NCBI RefSeq assembly: GCF_015240255.1
Contig: NZ_CP061205.1
Coordinates: forward strand, 2,687,501-2,751,500
DNA: 64,000 nucleotides
Source: Kordiimonas pumila
GTDB taxonomy: Bacteria; Pseudomonadota; Alphaproteobacteria; Sphingomonadales; Kordiimonadaceae
Reading direction: 5' to 3'
Shown: positions 35,452 through 45,499 of the stretch, piece after piece
Layout of the letters: the number at the start of each line of letters is the position of its first letter
Numbering within the stretch: position 1 is the first letter of the stretch
Notes under the pieces: generated by a model
The model's database searches: none
What the model was told of the DNA's origin: nothing
Seen by the model: only the letters and a program-made list of their open reading frames with translations
Position numbers and translations under genes: made by a program

Positions 35452-36189
35452 ATGACGAAAAAAATTATTAGCTCATTCTTTAACAAAAGCGCCATCAAAC
35501 TTGTTGGCGTAGCCGTTATAAGCTTATTTGCGGCACACAGTGCTAGCGCAACCTACAATTATTATTATTGGCAAACACAGCAAGCGGCAGCAAACGACCC
35601 AGACACGGTCAATGGTAATTTGCAGCTTAGCCCAGGTGTTTATGACCCCTTTGTTATCGGCGAGAACATAGAATTCAATGCCTGCAGCACCACATTTGCT
35701 GGCTATTCTCTTTGTGATCTGCCGGATACATCAAAGTTTGTAATTCAGTGGCAAGCCAAAACGCTGGATGGTTCAGGCAATATTGTTCTCTATGATTCTG
35801 GTGTTTGTAACCCTTGGGGCGGCAGCAGCCAAACCGGTGCTTCTAGCGACAGCTGCCTTAACATAACAGTTCCCGGCAACACATCATCCAGCATCTTTAC
35901 ATCAAGTTCGTTTTACATCGGTATTCATATTGCCACACACGCAAATTATTATATTCCCCTGCCTAACGGCGAATGGGGTTATACTGGTAGTGGCGGCGGC
36001 CAATATGGCTGGATGTGGACAGGCATGTCTCTTGTTGAAAGCGCACCCGAATCAGGTGGCGGTGGCGGCGGTGAACCTTCACCTGTTTCCGAACCGCTTG
36101 CACTGCTTCTTATGGGCCCTGCCCTTGGCGCACTTGCCTTTAGAGAGCGTCGCCGCAAGCGTAAAACGTTGGCTCTCGCCTCAGCTTAA
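35452..36189 (+). CDS. Secreted PEP-CTERM-like protein with VSEP tail (copy 2)
   Basis: 245 residues. Signal peptide (LVGVAVISLFAAHSASA) gives a mature start TYNYYYW, matching copy 1's TYHYYDI. The shared block YDPFVIGENIEFNACST parallels YSPIVLGEDLQLDACGS. A Gly-rich linker (ESGGGGGGEPSP) leads to VSEP, a hydrophobic stretch (LALLLMGPALGALAF) and RERRRKRK, a PEP-CTERM-type tail with Ser replacing the first Pro. GGAG lies 6 bases before ATG 35452. Divergent from TPR copy 2; a terminator follows. Confidence 0.82.
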   Translation: MTKKIISSFFNKSAIKLVGVAVISLFAAHSASATYNYYYWQTQQAAANDPDTVNGNLQLSPGVYDPFVIGENIEFNACSTTFAGYSLCDLPDTSKFVIQWQAKTLDGSGNIVLYDSGVCNPWGGSSQTGASSDSCLNITVPGNTSSSIFTSSSFYIGIHIATHANYYIPLPNGEWGYTGSGGGQYGWMWTGMSLVESAPESGGGGGGEPSPVSEPLALLLMGPALGALAFRERRRKRKTLALASA

Positions 36190-36213
36190 CGGGCTCGCCT
36201 AAAACTAGACTAC

Positions 36214-36246
36214 AAAAAAACGGGGCTAAATCAGCCCCGTTTTTTA
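36214..36246. terminator. Bidirectional rho-independent terminator
   Basis: ACGGGGCT and AGCCCCGT pair around a TAAATC-like loop (36220-36240), with A residues on the left (36214-36219) and six T on the right. It separates PEP-CTERM copy 2 from the convergent DUF1476 gene. Confidence 0.88.
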
Positions 36247-36271
36247 TTATGCTATCTTTATCAAGTTTAGC

Positions 36272-36589
36272 TTAGGCAAGCTGCGATTTAGCGATTGCCA
36301 GAAACTCATCAAGGCGTTTCTCTAGACGGTGATCAGAAACATCGATGCCTTTGGCTTCCATGTCGGCATGCACTTTACGCAGCACATCATCATCGCCTTC
36401 TTCTTCAAGGTCAGCTTTCACAACATCTTTTCCGTATGCGGCAACCGCATCACCCGAAAGGCCCAGCACTTCGGCCGCAAGCCACTCACCGAATAAACGG
36501 TTTCTGCGGGCACGCGCCTTAAACATCATTTCAGCATCATGTGCATATTTGTCTTCAAACGCTTTTTCACGGTCATTAAAAGTTGTCAT
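36272..36589 (-). CDS. DUF1476 protein, zeta-type F1-ATPase inhibitor
   Basis: 105-residue helical protein. MTTFNDREKAFEDKYAHD at the N-terminus and KARARRNRLFGEWLAAEVLGLSGD are hallmarks of the alphaproteobacterial DUF1476 family, characterised in Paracoccus as the zeta inhibitor of F1Fo-ATP synthase; the N-terminal segment inserts into F1. AAGGAT lies before the ATG. Single gene, divergent from purC by about 220 bases. Confidence 0.88.
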   Translation of the reverse strand: MTTFNDREKAFEDKYAHDAEMMFKARARRNRLFGEWLAAEVLGLSGDAVAAYGKDVVKADLEEEGDDDVLRKVHADMEAKGIDVSDHRLEKRLDEFLAIAKSQLA

Positions 36590-36810
36590 CTTACTTATCC
36601 TTATAGCCCGGCTTGTTGCCTGATTCTTTTACAGAAATGGTGAAATACCATCTAAGTTTCAAGCGCGCCATCCAAATTCCTTGTTTTTTTACCCTGCTTT
36701 ACGAAAAGATACAGCATTTTGTTACAGAAAGATTGTTCCTGCGCTATAGATCAGTTATGTATGCGCCGCATATCATAAATGTTCATTCCAGCGCCGAGGA
36801 AAAGACACCC

Positions 36811-37578
36811 ATGTCCCGCCGCAATAAAATATACGAAGGCAAAGCCAAAGTTCTTTTTGAAGGACCAGAGCCAGGCACCATAATTCAATACTTTAAAGAC
36901 GATGCAACCGCCTTTAATAACCAGAAAAAAGGCACGCTTTCTGGAAAGGGTGTTATTAATAACATCATTTCCGAGCATATTTTCAAAGCGCTTGGCGATA
37001 TTGGGATACCAACCCACTTTATCGAGCGCCTGTCTATGCGCGAACAGCTTATAAAGGCTGTTGAAATTATTCCAGTTGAGGTCATTATCCGCAATATAGC
37101 TGCTGGTGGCATATGTGCACGCCTTGGACTAGAGGAAGGCACACCTTTGCCACGCCCGCTTGTGGAATTCTGCTATAAATCAGATGAACTCAATGATCCG
37201 CTGATCGCAGAAGAACATATCCTGACATTCGGCTGGGCTGACGAGTTGGAAATTGAAGAAATCACGCATTATGCTTTGCGGGTTAACGATTTTCTCTCCG
37301 GCCTGTTTTCAGGTATTGGCATCAAGCTTGTTGATTTTAAGCTTGAGTTTGGCCGCCTATATGAGGGTGATGATTACGCAACGGTTCTTGCCGATGAAAT
37401 CAGCCCTGATGGTTGCCGCCTGTGGGATAGTAAAACGGGTGAAAAGCTTGATAAAGACCGCTTCCGCCGCGATCTTGGCGGCGAAATGGAAGCCTACCAA
37501 GAAGTTGCGCGTCGCCTTGGCATTCTCCCCAGTGCCGATGTAACCGAAATTGCAGACCATATTAAAAAGGATAGCTAA
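36811..37578 (+). CDS. purC: Phosphoribosylaminoimidazole-succinocarboxamide synthase
   Basis: 255 residues. ATP-dependent addition of aspartate to CAIR in purine synthesis. [23 protein letters not shown] at the start, [11 protein letters not shown] near residue 30, [11 protein letters not shown] near 97 and DFKLEFGR near 173 are family signatures. The start at ATG 36811 (GAGGA upstream) is preferred to an in-frame ATG 198 bases earlier, because the protein then has normal length. First gene of the purCSQL operon. Confidence 0.96.
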   Translation: MSRRNKIYEGKAKVLFEGPEPGTIIQYFKDDATAFNNQKKGTLSGKGVINNIISEHIFKALGDIGIPTHFIERLSMREQLIKAVEIIPVEVIIRNIAAGGICARLGLEEGTPLPRPLVEFCYKSDELNDPLIAEEHILTFGWADELEIEEITHYALRVNDFLSGLFSGIGIKLVDFKLEFGRLYEGDDYATVLADEISPDGCRLWDSKTGEKLDKDRFRRDLGGEMEAYQEVARRLGILPSADVTEIADHIKKDS

Positions 37579-37582
37579 GCCG

Positions 37583-37822
37583 ATGAAAGCCCGTATTCAT
37601 GTGACTCTCAAGAACGGTGTTCTAGACCCACAAGGTAAAGCCATTGAACACGCGCTTTCAAATATGGGTTTTGGCGGCGTCGACGGCGCCCGCCAAGGCA
37701 AATATATTGAGCTTGACCTAAACGAAACAGATAAAACCAAAGCTGAAGCTGCGGTTGATGAAATGTGCCGCAAGCTGATCGCAAATACTGTGATTGAAAA
37801 CTACAGCATCGAGCTGGAGTAA
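37583..37822 (+). CDS. purS: Phosphoribosylformylglycinamidine synthase subunit PurS
   Basis: 79 residues; small subunit of the three-part FGAM synthase that couples PurQ and Pur[25 protein letters not shown] and [12 protein letters not shown] are characteristic. It starts 4 bases after purC and ends 4 bases before purQ, so translation of the three is coupled. Confidence 0.95.
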   Translation: MKARIHVTLKNGVLDPQGKAIEHALSNMGFGGVDGARQGKYIELDLNETDKTKAEAAVDEMCRKLIANTVIENYSIELE

Positions 37823-37826
37823 AGCC

Positions 37827-38489
37827 ATGAAATCAGCTGTTATTGTCTTCCCCGGTTCCAACTGTGACCGGGACATGGCCGTTGCCATCGAAAAGGTGAC
37901 CGGCGCAAAGCCCCTTATGGTATGGCATCAGGAAACTGATTTTGACAAAGTAGACTTTATTGCCCTGCCCGGCGGTTTTTCATACGGCGACTATCTCAGG
38001 TGCGGCGCTATGTCGGCGCGCTCTACCATTATGAAAGAAGTGGTAAAACGTGCAGAAGCTGGCACTCCGACCCTCGGTGTATGTAACGGTTTTCAGGTTC
38101 TGACAGAAGCTGGGGTTTTACCCGGCGCTCTGATGCGTAATGCCAACCTACATTTTGTTTGCCGCGATGTTGAACTGAGCGTCGAGACAACAGACAGCAT
38201 TTTCACCAAAAGCTACACAGTAGGCAGCCCGATTACCGTGCCTGTCGCGCACCACGACGGCAATTATTTTGCCGACAGCGACACCCTAGACCGGCTTGAG
38301 GGTGAAGGTCAGGTTGCTTTCAAGTATGCAGCAGACGTAAACGGTGCCCAGCGCCGTATTGCAGGCGTGCTGAATAAAAAGAAAAACATTCTGGGCATGA
38401 TGCCACACCCTGAGCGCATGATAGAACCAGCGCTTGGCGGGTCTGATGGCCGCTTATTATTCCAGTCTGTTTTAGAAAGTATCGGGTAA
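37827..38489 (+). CDS. purQ: Phosphoribosylformylglycinamidine synthase glutaminase subunit PurQ
   Basis: 220-residue class I glutamine amidotransferase that supplies ammonia to PurL. Catalytic Cys in [18 protein letters not shown] near residue 85, and His/Glu in [11 protein letters not shown] near 195. N-terminal [13 protein letters not shown] is typical. It lies between purS and purL; the gap to purL is 12 bases. Confidence 0.96.
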   Translation: MKSAVIVFPGSNCDRDMAVAIEKVTGAKPLMVWHQETDFDKVDFIALPGGFSYGDYLRCGAMSARSTIMKEVVKRAEAGTPTLGVCNGFQVLTEAGVLPGALMRNANLHFVCRDVELSVETTDSIFTKSYTVGSPITVPVAHHDGNYFADSDTLDRLEGEGQVAFKYAADVNGAQRRIAGVLNKKKNILGMMPHPERMIEPALGGSDGRLLFQSVLESIG

Positions 38490-38501
38490 GGGGTATAGAT
38501 A

Positions 38502-40706
38502 ATGACCAACGTGAATGATGTGAAAATTACCCCTGAGCTTGTAAAAGAACACGGCCTGACGGTTGAGGAATATGAGCGCATCAAGGGCGCGCTTGGCCGC
38601 GAACCCAATATTACCGAACTTGGTATATATAGTGTGATGTGGTCTGAACATTGCTCTTATAAATCATCGCGGGTGCATCTTAAAAAGCTGCCAACCAAAG
38701 CCCCTTGGGTTATTTGTGGTCCGGGCGAAAATGCCGGTGTTATTGATATCGGCGACGGACAGGCTGCCATTTTTAAAATGGAAAGCCACAACCACCCTTC
38801 TTACATTGAACCATACCAAGGTGCTGCAACCGGTGTTGGCGGCATTCTGCGTGATGTGTTCACCATGGGTGCACGCCCTGTTGCCAACATGAACGCCCTT
38901 CGATTTGGTGAGCCATCTCACCCAAAAACGCGCCATTTAGTGTCTGGTGTTGTGGCGGGTATTGGCGGCTACGGTAACTGCGTGGGTGTACCAACAGTGG
39001 GCGGCGAAACCAACTTTGACCCGTCCTACAACGGCAATATTCTGGTCAATGCCATGACCGTTGGCATCGCTGACCAAGACAAAATTTTTTACTCAGCTGC
39101 GGCTGGCGTTGGTAACCCTGTTGTTTATGTCGGCTCTAAAACGGGCCGTGACGGTATTCACGGTGCGACAATGGCCTCTGCTGAATTCACCGAAGACAGT
39201 GAAGAAAAACGCCCTACTGTTCAAGTTGGGGACCCCTTCACCGAAAAGCTGCTGATCGAAGCCTGCCTTGAATTAATGGCAACAGATGCGATTATTGCCA
39301 TTCAGGATATGGGGGCCGCTGGTCTCACGTCCTCAAGCGTTGAAATGGCATCAAAAGGCGGCGTTGGTTTTGAGCTGAATCTAGATAACGTGCCGCAGCG
39401 CGAAGAAAACATGACACCCTACGAAATGTGCCTGTCTGAAAGTCAGGAACGCATGCTAATGGTTTTAAAGCCGGGCCGCGAAGCCATGGCCAAAGCCATT
39501 TTCGAGAAATGGGAACTTGATTTTGCTGTGATCGGCGAAATTACCGACACTGGCAAACTAACCCTCACCTTCAAGGGTGAAACAGTGGGCGACATGCCAA
39601 TTGACAGCCTTGTTGAAGATGCACCCCAGTATGAGCGCCCCTATAACATACCCCCTAAGCGCGAAACTGCCACAGTACCAGCCCCAACAGACCTTAATAA
39701 AGCTGTGCTGGACCTTATAGGCGGGCCAAACCTTTCATCCCGCCGCTGGATATGGGAACAGTATGACCATATGGTTATGGGCGATACAATCGCCCGCCCC
39801 GGCGGCGATGCGGCTGTTGTGCGGGTACACGGCACACCAAAAGCGCTGGCAATCAGCACCGATGTTACCCCACGTTACTGCTATGCAGACCCCCACGAAG
39901 GTGGCAAGCAAGCGGTAGCAGAGACATGGCGCAACATCACGGCAACCGGCGGCCTGCCGCTTGCCATCACCAACTGCCTGAACTTTGGCAACCCCGAGCG
40001 GCCTGATATTATGGGCCAGTTTGTTGGCTGCCTCGAGGGCATGGGTGAAGCCTGTATCGCGCTCGATTACCCGATCATATCTGGTAACGTATCACTCTAT
40101 AACGAAACCAATGGCTCGGGCATTCTGCCCACCCCTGCCATTGGCGGCGTTGGTGTGATGAAAGACAGCAGTAAAATCGCAACCGTGTCTTTTAAGGAAG
40201 CGGGCGATACCATCTTGCTGATCGGCGAAACCAAAGATGAGCTTGGCGCAAGCTTGTACCAGAAAGAAATTCTGGGTAAAGACGAAGGCCTGCCACCTAT
40301 TGTAGACCTGAAAGCAGAGCGCCGTAACGGCGACTTTATCCGCGCCCTTATTGAAAACGGCCAAATAACCACCTGTCACGATATTGCAGACGGCGGCCTG
40401 ATTGCGGCTTTAAGTGATATGGCTATCGCAGGCGGTATCGGCGCCACCATCACTGTGGATGCAGCCTTGCCGCTTCATGTGCACCTGTTTAGTGAAACAC
40501 AGGCCCGTTACCTTGTGGCCGCAGATGTGCAAACAGCAGAGGCTATTATCGAGGAAGCAAATGACGCTGGTATTCCTGTAAGTGTGCTTGGTACAACCGG
40601 CGGTACAAGGCTTACTGTTAATGCAAGTACGGTTGATATTGCGCTTACCGACCTTACAGACGCACACGAAGGCTGGTTCCCCCGCTTTATGGCGGCGGCT
40701 GAGTAA
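38502..40706 (+). CDS. purL: Phosphoribosylformylglycinamidine synthase subunit PurL
   Basis: 734 residues, the short PurL of the PurSQL type. It makes FGAM from FGAR, ATP and ammonia. Signatures: [15 protein letters not shown] near residue 47, [25 protein letters not shown] near 90, and [14 protein letters not shown] near 275. AAGGGG stands before ATG 38502. A terminator lies 23 bases after the stop, closing the operon. Confidence 0.96.
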   Translation: MTNVNDVKITPELVKEHGLTVEEYERIKGALGREPNITELGIYSVMWSEHCSYKSSRVHLKKLPTKAPWVICGPGENAGVIDIGDGQAAIFKMESHNHPSYIEPYQGAATGVGGILRDVFTMGARPVANMNALRFGEPSHPKTRHLVSGVVAGIGGYGNCVGVPTVGGETNFDPSYNGNILVNAMTVGIADQDKIFYSAAAGVGNPVVYVGSKTGRDGIHGATMASAEFTEDSEEKRPTVQVGDPFTEKLLIEACLELMATDAIIAIQDMGAAGLTSSSVEMASKGGVGFELNLDNVPQREENMTPYEMCLSESQERMLMVLKPGREAMAKAIFEKWELDFAVIGEITDTGKLTLTFKGETVGDMPIDSLVEDAPQYERPYNIPPKRETATVPAPTDLNKAVLDLIGGPNLSSRRWIWEQYDHMVMGDTIARPGGDAAVVRVHGTPKALAISTDVTPRYCYADPHEGGKQAVAETWRNITATGGLPLAITNCLNFGNPERPDIMGQFVGCLEGMGEACIALDYPIISGNVSLYNETNGSGILPTPAIGGVGVMKDSSKIATVSFKEAGDTILLIGETKDELGASLYQKEILGKDEGLPPIVDLKAERRNGDFIRALIENGQITTCHDIADGGLIAALSDMAIAGGIGATITVDAALPLHVHLFSETQARYLVAADVQTAEAIIEEANDAGIPVSVLGTTGGTRLTVNASTVDIALTDLTDAHEGWFPRFMAAAE

Positions 40707-40728
40707 GCACCCATAAACACAGTAATAC

Positions 40729-40759
40729 GAAAAAGGCGTCCTACCTGGCGCCTTTTTTT
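40729..40759 (+). terminator. Terminator after purL
   Basis: AGGCG and CGCCT pair across a 10-base loop and are followed by seven T (40753-40759); an A run precedes the stem. Placed 23 bases after the purL stop codon. Confidence 0.8.
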
Positions 40760-40870
40760 CTATGATTCTTGATAGGAAAAGAACTACCCTAACTATAATT
40801 CAAATAAACCAACCTACATGGAAAACGGACAGGCAGAGTCTACCGATTATCGTTTTTTCATGAGCTTTAA

Positions 40871-41284
40871 TCAGCCAAATTTGGTGGCCCCCTCAAGATC
40901 AGCGCATCGTATTAGCCTGCTAGTTTCCACAGCCGCTTGGCGGTGTTTTACGGCTTTACGGTATTCAGCGTCTGTTACCATTTCCATAAAGGCGGCGGCA
41001 TTTGGGTACCGTGCAATAAAGGCGATATCCCATGTTTCGTCTAGGGGGCCAATAAGTACACCCTCTGGCCTGCCACGCCAGATAATTGTACCGCCTACAC
41101 GGGTAAAAACGGGACCACTTGCCTTGCCGTACGCCTTATAGGCGTCCGCCCCGCTCACTGAAGTGCCATCTTCATAAACCGCTGTTTCTTTTAGTTTAAC
41201 AAGGTTGATCATATTAATAGGCGTATCCCGTGGCAGGGCCTTAAATGCCTCAAACTGTTCGCGCTCTGGGTCAATATAGCTCAT
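40871..41284 (-). CDS. DUF1330 family protein
   Basis: 137 residues. A dimeric alpha/beta-barrel protein of unknown function. The DUF1330 core is present: PINMINLVKLKETA near residue 21, GADAYKAYGKASGPVFTRVGG near 45, and DIAFIARYPNAAAFMEMVTDAEYRKAVKHR. The start at ATG 41284 has AAGGA 7 bases upstream. It lies 4 bases downstream of the alpha/beta hydrolase gene and is probably co-transcribed with it. Confidence 0.85.
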   Translation of the reverse strand: MSYIDPEREQFEAFKALPRDTPINMINLVKLKETAVYEDGTSVSGADAYKAYGKASGPVFTRVGGTIIWRGRPEGVLIGPLDETWDIAFIARYPNAAAFMEMVTDAEYRKAVKHRQAAVETSRLIRCADLEGATKFG

Positions 41285-41288
41285 TGCA

Positions 41289-42134
41289 TTATCCTTTATT
41301 GTGTAGCCAGCGCAACACTGCCTGCACGGCACCGTCCGGCTTTTTTGCCCACATAAAATGGCCGGTAAACTCGCCCTGCTCGACTGATGTCAGTTGCACT
41401 GCCGTAAGAGTTGTTCCCGCCATAACGCTGCGCACTTTATGGAAGGCCGCAGTGCTCGCGAATGTGTCACCCGCCACCTCAATAGAAAGGAACCTGCCCT
41501 TATAAGCCGCCATTTTTGCCTCCAGCCCCGGGTACGGGCCAAAGTTATAGTCACCACCAACCGCCCAGTGCCGCCAATCCAGCATAAGTTGGCGAAATTC
41601 GCGTGCACCAAAACCAATTTTTTCACCCGGATAATAGCCTAAAAGCCATGTTACAGGCCTAATAACCGCACATAAATACCGGATAAGAAAACCTGATTTA
41701 CCCTCATAGTATCGGTACGCCGGGAAAACACAGGCTATATGAAAAATACCCTCTATTCCCGCTGGTTGCAGGCCTGCGGCCATGCTCGCCATATGACCGC
41801 CAAGGCTGTGGCCCCCCATATAAAACGGAGTACCAATAAAACGCTCGTGTACCCATGCCCGAATGGTGGGTATATCTTCCTCCAGGTAATGCTGATAGCC
41901 AAAATCACAAGTGCGCGATGCCCTGTAGGGGCTATCACCGTGGCCGCGCTGCTCCATAAGCACAACCGCCACACCAGCTTCTGCAAGGCCCATTGCCGTA
42001 CGGTCATAAAAACGAGCTTTTACGCCGAGCGCGGGAATAAACAGCACCACAGCAGTAGGTGCGTTTTGTGGCATATAAAGCGTGACCGGAATTTCCGCCC
42101 CGTTCTGCGCCTGTAAAATGTGCTTGTCCCTCAC
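41289..42134 (-). CDS. Alpha/beta hydrolase (COG4757-like)
   Basis: 281 residues of serine hydrolase fold. The nucleophile elbow is MGGHSLGGHMASMAAG near residue 105; an oxyanion region is LFIPALGVKARFYDRTA near 33; EQRGHGDSP is near 60; the C-terminal GHFMWAKKP supplies the likely His. Substrate unknown, probably an ester or amide. Start is GTG 42134 with AAGGGG 6 bases upstream. First gene of a two-gene operon with the DUF1330 gene. Confidence 0.85.
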   Translation of the reverse strand: MRDKHILQAQNGAEIPVTLYMPQNAPTAVVLFIPALGVKARFYDRTAMGLAEAGVAVVLMEQRGHGDSPYRASRTCDFGYQHYLEEDIPTIRAWVHERFIGTPFYMGGHSLGGHMASMAAGLQPAGIEGIFHIACVFPAYRYYEGKSGFLIRYLCAVIRPVTWLLGYYPGEKIGFGAREFRQLMLDWRHWAVGGDYNFGPYPGLEAKMAAYKGRFLSIEVAGDTFASTAAFHKVRSVMAGTTLTAVQLTSVEQGEFTGHFMWAKKPDGAVQAVLRWLHNKG

Positions 42135-42202
42135 ACACTACCCCTTTTTATTAAGTAGATTGCTCACCTGAAACTAGGCTGATGCTGGCGCAGGTCAACT
42201 CG

Positions 42203-43699
42203 CTAACTGCGAGCCAGCTTTTGTGCGGCAAGTGTTACCATACGGCGTTCAATACCGTCCCCTGAGCCTGTGAGCCACCAAACAGTATACAAAGCTGTCC
42301 CGTATATAGCTGCACCCTCTATCGCTACACAGACAAGCTGCACCCACGAAATAGGGCTAATCGCCTGTAGTAAAGGCAATGTTTCGTGCCAGAATAGCAG
42401 CATAACAGCGCAGGCAAACACAGATCGCAGCATTTGCCATGCTTCCTGCCCCCACCGAACACGCCCACCACGTACAAGCGCAAAATAACATGGTAAAACC
42501 ATAATAACCGCGATAACAGACTTGGCAAAAACCGCGCCTTCAAGCCCGTCCCATACAAACCCTGCATACATGGCTGGCAGATAAATAAGTGTACGCGCCC
42601 AGCGCAGCACAGTGATGATACGAAGCTTACCGTCTGCAATCAGTACCTGATTAAAACTCGCCATGACGCTTTCTGCAATCATAAAGGGGGCTAGGTATTG
42701 CAGCAGAATGATAGCCTCTTCCCATTTGTCGCCCAAAAGTGTGCGAATAAGCGGGTCAGCCGCCATCACAAGGCCAGCCCCCACGGGCAAGCTAATTGCG
42801 ATCATACTGCTGACGGCAGCCCCGTATGCCGCTGCAATCTTGTCTGGCGACTGTGACCTTAGCTTATGCAAGCCCGGCAGTACTGCCCGCCCAAGCGGTA
42901 ATATCAGGTTACCGATGGGCAGCATAACAAGGTCTATCACCATTGAAAACACGCCAAGCTGCGCTGTTGTACCCACCTTGCCCAAAATAAGCCGGTCCGT
43001 GCGTTCTTCAACAAATGCGGCGATAGCCTCAATCGATAACCACTTGCACGCCAGCCATATATCACGCATCGCCTGCATGTCAGTTTTCAGACTTTGGCCA
43101 TAACACATGATATGGCTAATAATAACCCGCAAACACGCGGCAACAGCCATACCGGCAATAAGCGCCCAGAAATCACGAAACCAGAATGCAAAAGCAATGC
43201 AGGCTATCGCACGCGCGACACCGACACTCACCTCAAAAGCAAAGTCTTTCGAAAACTCTAGATTGCGCTGGAACGCAACCACCCACGAGCTTGTAAGACC
43301 CTCAACAAAGGTAATGGCCGCAAAAACATAAAGCGCGCCCTCCAGTCTTGGTTCACCGAAATACGCGGCTAAATAGCGGGCTGATATAACCAAAACAAGC
43401 CCGGCAATAGCCCCTGCCAGCAACCGCATAATAAATGCCGCGCCGTAGTGTTTTGGCTGAATAGCCGGGAGCCGCACCAGCGCAACCCGTACAATAATTT
43501 CAAGGAGCAGTAACAAAACCGCCGAAGTTGACATCAAAAGAGCAACAAGGCCAAAATCTTCTTTTGTAATCAACCGCGCCAGAATGGCGATATTCACAAG
43601 GCCAAACAAGCGCACGATAAGGCGCATCGACAAGGTCCACAGCGCACCGTGGGCAACCTGGCGGCCAATATCTTCCTGTTCTGCTTGCACATCAGTCAT
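42203..43699 (-). CDS. Polysaccharide flippase (Wzx/RfbX-like, MOP superfamily)
   Basis: 498 residues with about twelve to fourteen membrane helices. The N-terminal block GRQVAHGALWTLSMRLIVRLFGLVNIAILARLITKEDFGLVALL is spread across the family's first helices, with typical ARLITKEDFG. It probably flips lipid-linked oligosaccharide across the inner membrane. Last gene of a four-gene operon (glycosyltransferase, SGNH hydrolase, acyltransferase, flippase), beginning 2 bases after the acyltransferase. Confidence 0.88.
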   Translation of the reverse strand: MTDVQAEQEDIGRQVAHGALWTLSMRLIVRLFGLVNIAILARLITKEDFGLVALLMSTSAVLLLLLEIIVRVALVRLPAIQPKHYGAAFIMRLLAGAIAGLVLVISARYLAAYFGEPRLEGALYVFAAITFVEGLTSSWVVAFQRNLEFSKDFAFEVSVGVARAIACIAFAFWFRDFWALIAGMAVAACLRVIISHIMCYGQSLKTDMQAMRDIWLACKWLSIEAIAAFVEERTDRLILGKVGTTAQLGVFSMVIDLVMLPIGNLILPLGRAVLPGLHKLRSQSPDKIAAAYGAAVSSMIAISLPVGAGLVMAADPLIRTLLGDKWEEAIILLQYLAPFMIAESVMASFNQVLIADGKLRIITVLRWARTLIYLPAMYAGFVWDGLEGAVFAKSVIAVIMVLPCYFALVRGGRVRWGQEAWQMLRSVFACAVMLLFWHETLPLLQAISPISWVQLVCVAIEGAAIYGTALYTVWWLTGSGDGIERRMVTLAAQKLARS

Positions 43700-43701
43700 C
43701 G

Positions 43702-44805
43702 CTATACCCTGCGCCCATTAAACAGCAGCCGCAATACTGGAATCCTGAGTATAAGATATTCATGAAGGGCGAGCGGCACCAAAAAGCCGGTCACACACAC
43801 AATGAGAAACTTTATAAGCACCGGCAGTGATGTGCCCATCAACCCAATGGCCGCAAGAATGACAATCCCGTGGTGCAACAGGTAAACCGAATAAGAGGCA
43901 TCTGATAAATACAGCCAAAGCTTTGATGGCCGGTCAAAAAACCGCGAAAATATAAAAAGTGTCAGATGCACAGACGCCAAGGCAAGTGCACCACCGTAAA
44001 CATTAGTAACAGCCCGGCCCATAAAAGAATGAGGGTTGATTTCGGACAGGGTGAGTATCGCCGCAAACACCAGCAGCCATAACAGCCACCCATAGGTTAG
44101 AAAAGCAGCCCGCACCCTGACACTTTCTTTCAAGAGCATCCCTGCCAGAAAGAACAGGAAGTAATATAATACATGGTATAGAGAGCCAAAAAACCGCAGG
44201 CCTTCATACAGGTATGGCTTGAGATAAGCCGCCATAACCAAGGCTAAAAAGCCACCTAGAAAAAGCCCGCTAAAGCCCATAAATAAACAAAATTTTATCA
44301 GCCCATTACTGCTGTGCAGTTTTCTGTCGATAGAATGCACAAGCCGTATTACAGGCGCAAGAAAGGGCGCTACTAAAAAATAAAGCAGGATGTAAAACAG
44401 AAACCACAGGTGATAGATGTTTTCCCATAAGGAATTCCAGTCTATTGGCCATAATGTTACGTCCGTATAGCCCAGTGAATTTGTCATATAAACCCGGGGC
44501 ACAATAATGAAGCCCCAAACCGCTAGTATGGGAAGTGCAATACGCGGCAAACGCTTTTGCAAGAATACAGCTACCCCGTACCGGTCTAGCGTTAGGCTAC
44601 AGAAAAAACCAGAAATGAGGAAAAAAGTAGGCATTCTAAATTCATGAATAACAGCTGTTATCCAGTCAAAGGCCTGATGATTATCTGGGTCGTTTACCAC
44701 CCAGCTTGTGGAAACCGCATATACATTTGCTGCATGCAAAACAACGCCCAACAGCATTAAAATACTGCGCGCAGGGTCCATATACAAAATGCGATTATTT
44801 TCCAT
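43702..44805 (-). CDS. Acyltransferase 3 (OafA/YrhL-like) membrane protein
   Basis: 367 residues with about ten membrane helices. ARSILMLLGVVLHAANVYA near residue 12 has the conserved His; PTFFLISGFFCSL near 55 is another family signature. It probably O-acetylates or acylates a glycan at the inner membrane. One base separates it from the upstream SGNH gene and two from the downstream flippase. Confidence 0.9.
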   Translation of the reverse strand: MENNRILYMDPARSILMLLGVVLHAANVYAVSTSWVVNDPDNHQAFDWITAVIHEFRMPTFFLISGFFCSLTLDRYGVAVFLQKRLPRIALPILAVWGFIIVPRVYMTNSLGYTDVTLWPIDWNSLWENIYHLWFLFYILLYFLVAPFLAPVIRLVHSIDRKLHSSNGLIKFCLFMGFSGLFLGGFLALVMAAYLKPYLYEGLRFFGSLYHVLYYFLFFLAGMLLKESVRVRAAFLTYGWLLWLLVFAAILTLSEINPHSFMGRAVTNVYGGALALASVHLTLFIFSRFFDRPSKLWLYLSDASYSVYLLHHGIVILAAIGLMGTSLPVLIKFLIVCVTGFLVPLALHEYLILRIPVLRLLFNGRRV

Positions 44806-44806
44806 A

Positions 44807-45499
44807 TTACTTTAAATTTAACTCATAAAATATTGTTTTTAATATGTTTTTAAAACAATTATACCCTGCAAAATTCAAATGTATTCCATCATTTTCCCGC
44901 AAGTCTTTTGCCACGACACCTTCTACACAGCCAAGGCGGTTAATATCAACAAAGGTGCATAAACCGCGTTTCTCGCACATAGCAGCAAGGGTACTGTTAA
45001 GCGCCCTGACCTTATGATTAAAAGCCTCTGGTTCTGGCAGGCCAGCAGACTTTTGCAAAAGCACCTGCACAGAAGATAAGACAAGGGGTATGCCCTCTGG
45101 AATAAGCTCGAGTATTTGGTGAATGGTCGCGGCGACGGCACCTGCATCCCTGCCTGCCTTCAAGTCATTAAAACCAATTGCCAAAAAAACAGCCGCTGCC
45201 TGATCAACAGACTGATAGGCCTGCATCCGCGCAAGCGTTTGATCACTTTTTTCACCGCCAATACCCAGGTTTACGGCCCGGTTCGTAATATCGGATACAT
45301 TCATGCCCGCAACAGAACTAGAGCCGATAAACAAAATCGCCCCCGGCTCAATATTGCCATCCAGCCGGTTATAGTGCGCTGTTGTGGTTTTATGATAACC
45401 CGCGCCGTCCCTTTCCACCTCTTTTGAAGCCGACACAAAAAGGCGCGCCAAAGCAAGCAGAATAAAAAGTGCGATACCAACTTTATAAAGTTTTTTCAT
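44807..45499 (-). CDS. SGNH/GDSL-type hydrolase
   Basis: 230 residues. N-terminal membrane anchor or signal (VGIALFILLALARLFVSA), then Ser in ILFIGSSSVAGMNVS near residue 58, FLAIGFNDLKAG near 110 and the Asp/His pair NDGIHLNFAGYNCF near 205, a complete SGNH set. It may remove or move acyl groups on the same glycan as the neighbouring acyltransferase. Its first 17 bases overlap the upstream glycosyltransferase gene, so translation is coupled. Confidence 0.88.
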   Translation of the reverse strand: MKKLYKVGIALFILLALARLFVSASKEVERDGAGYHKTTTAHYNRLDGNIEPGAILFIGSSSVAGMNVSDITNRAVNLGIGGEKSDQTLARMQAYQSVDQAAAVFLAIGFNDLKAGRDAGAVAATIHQILELIPEGIPLVLSSVQVLLQKSAGLPEPEAFNHKVRALNSTLAAMCEKRGLCTFVDINRLGCVEGVVAKDLRENDGIHLNFAGYNCFKNILKTIFYELNLK

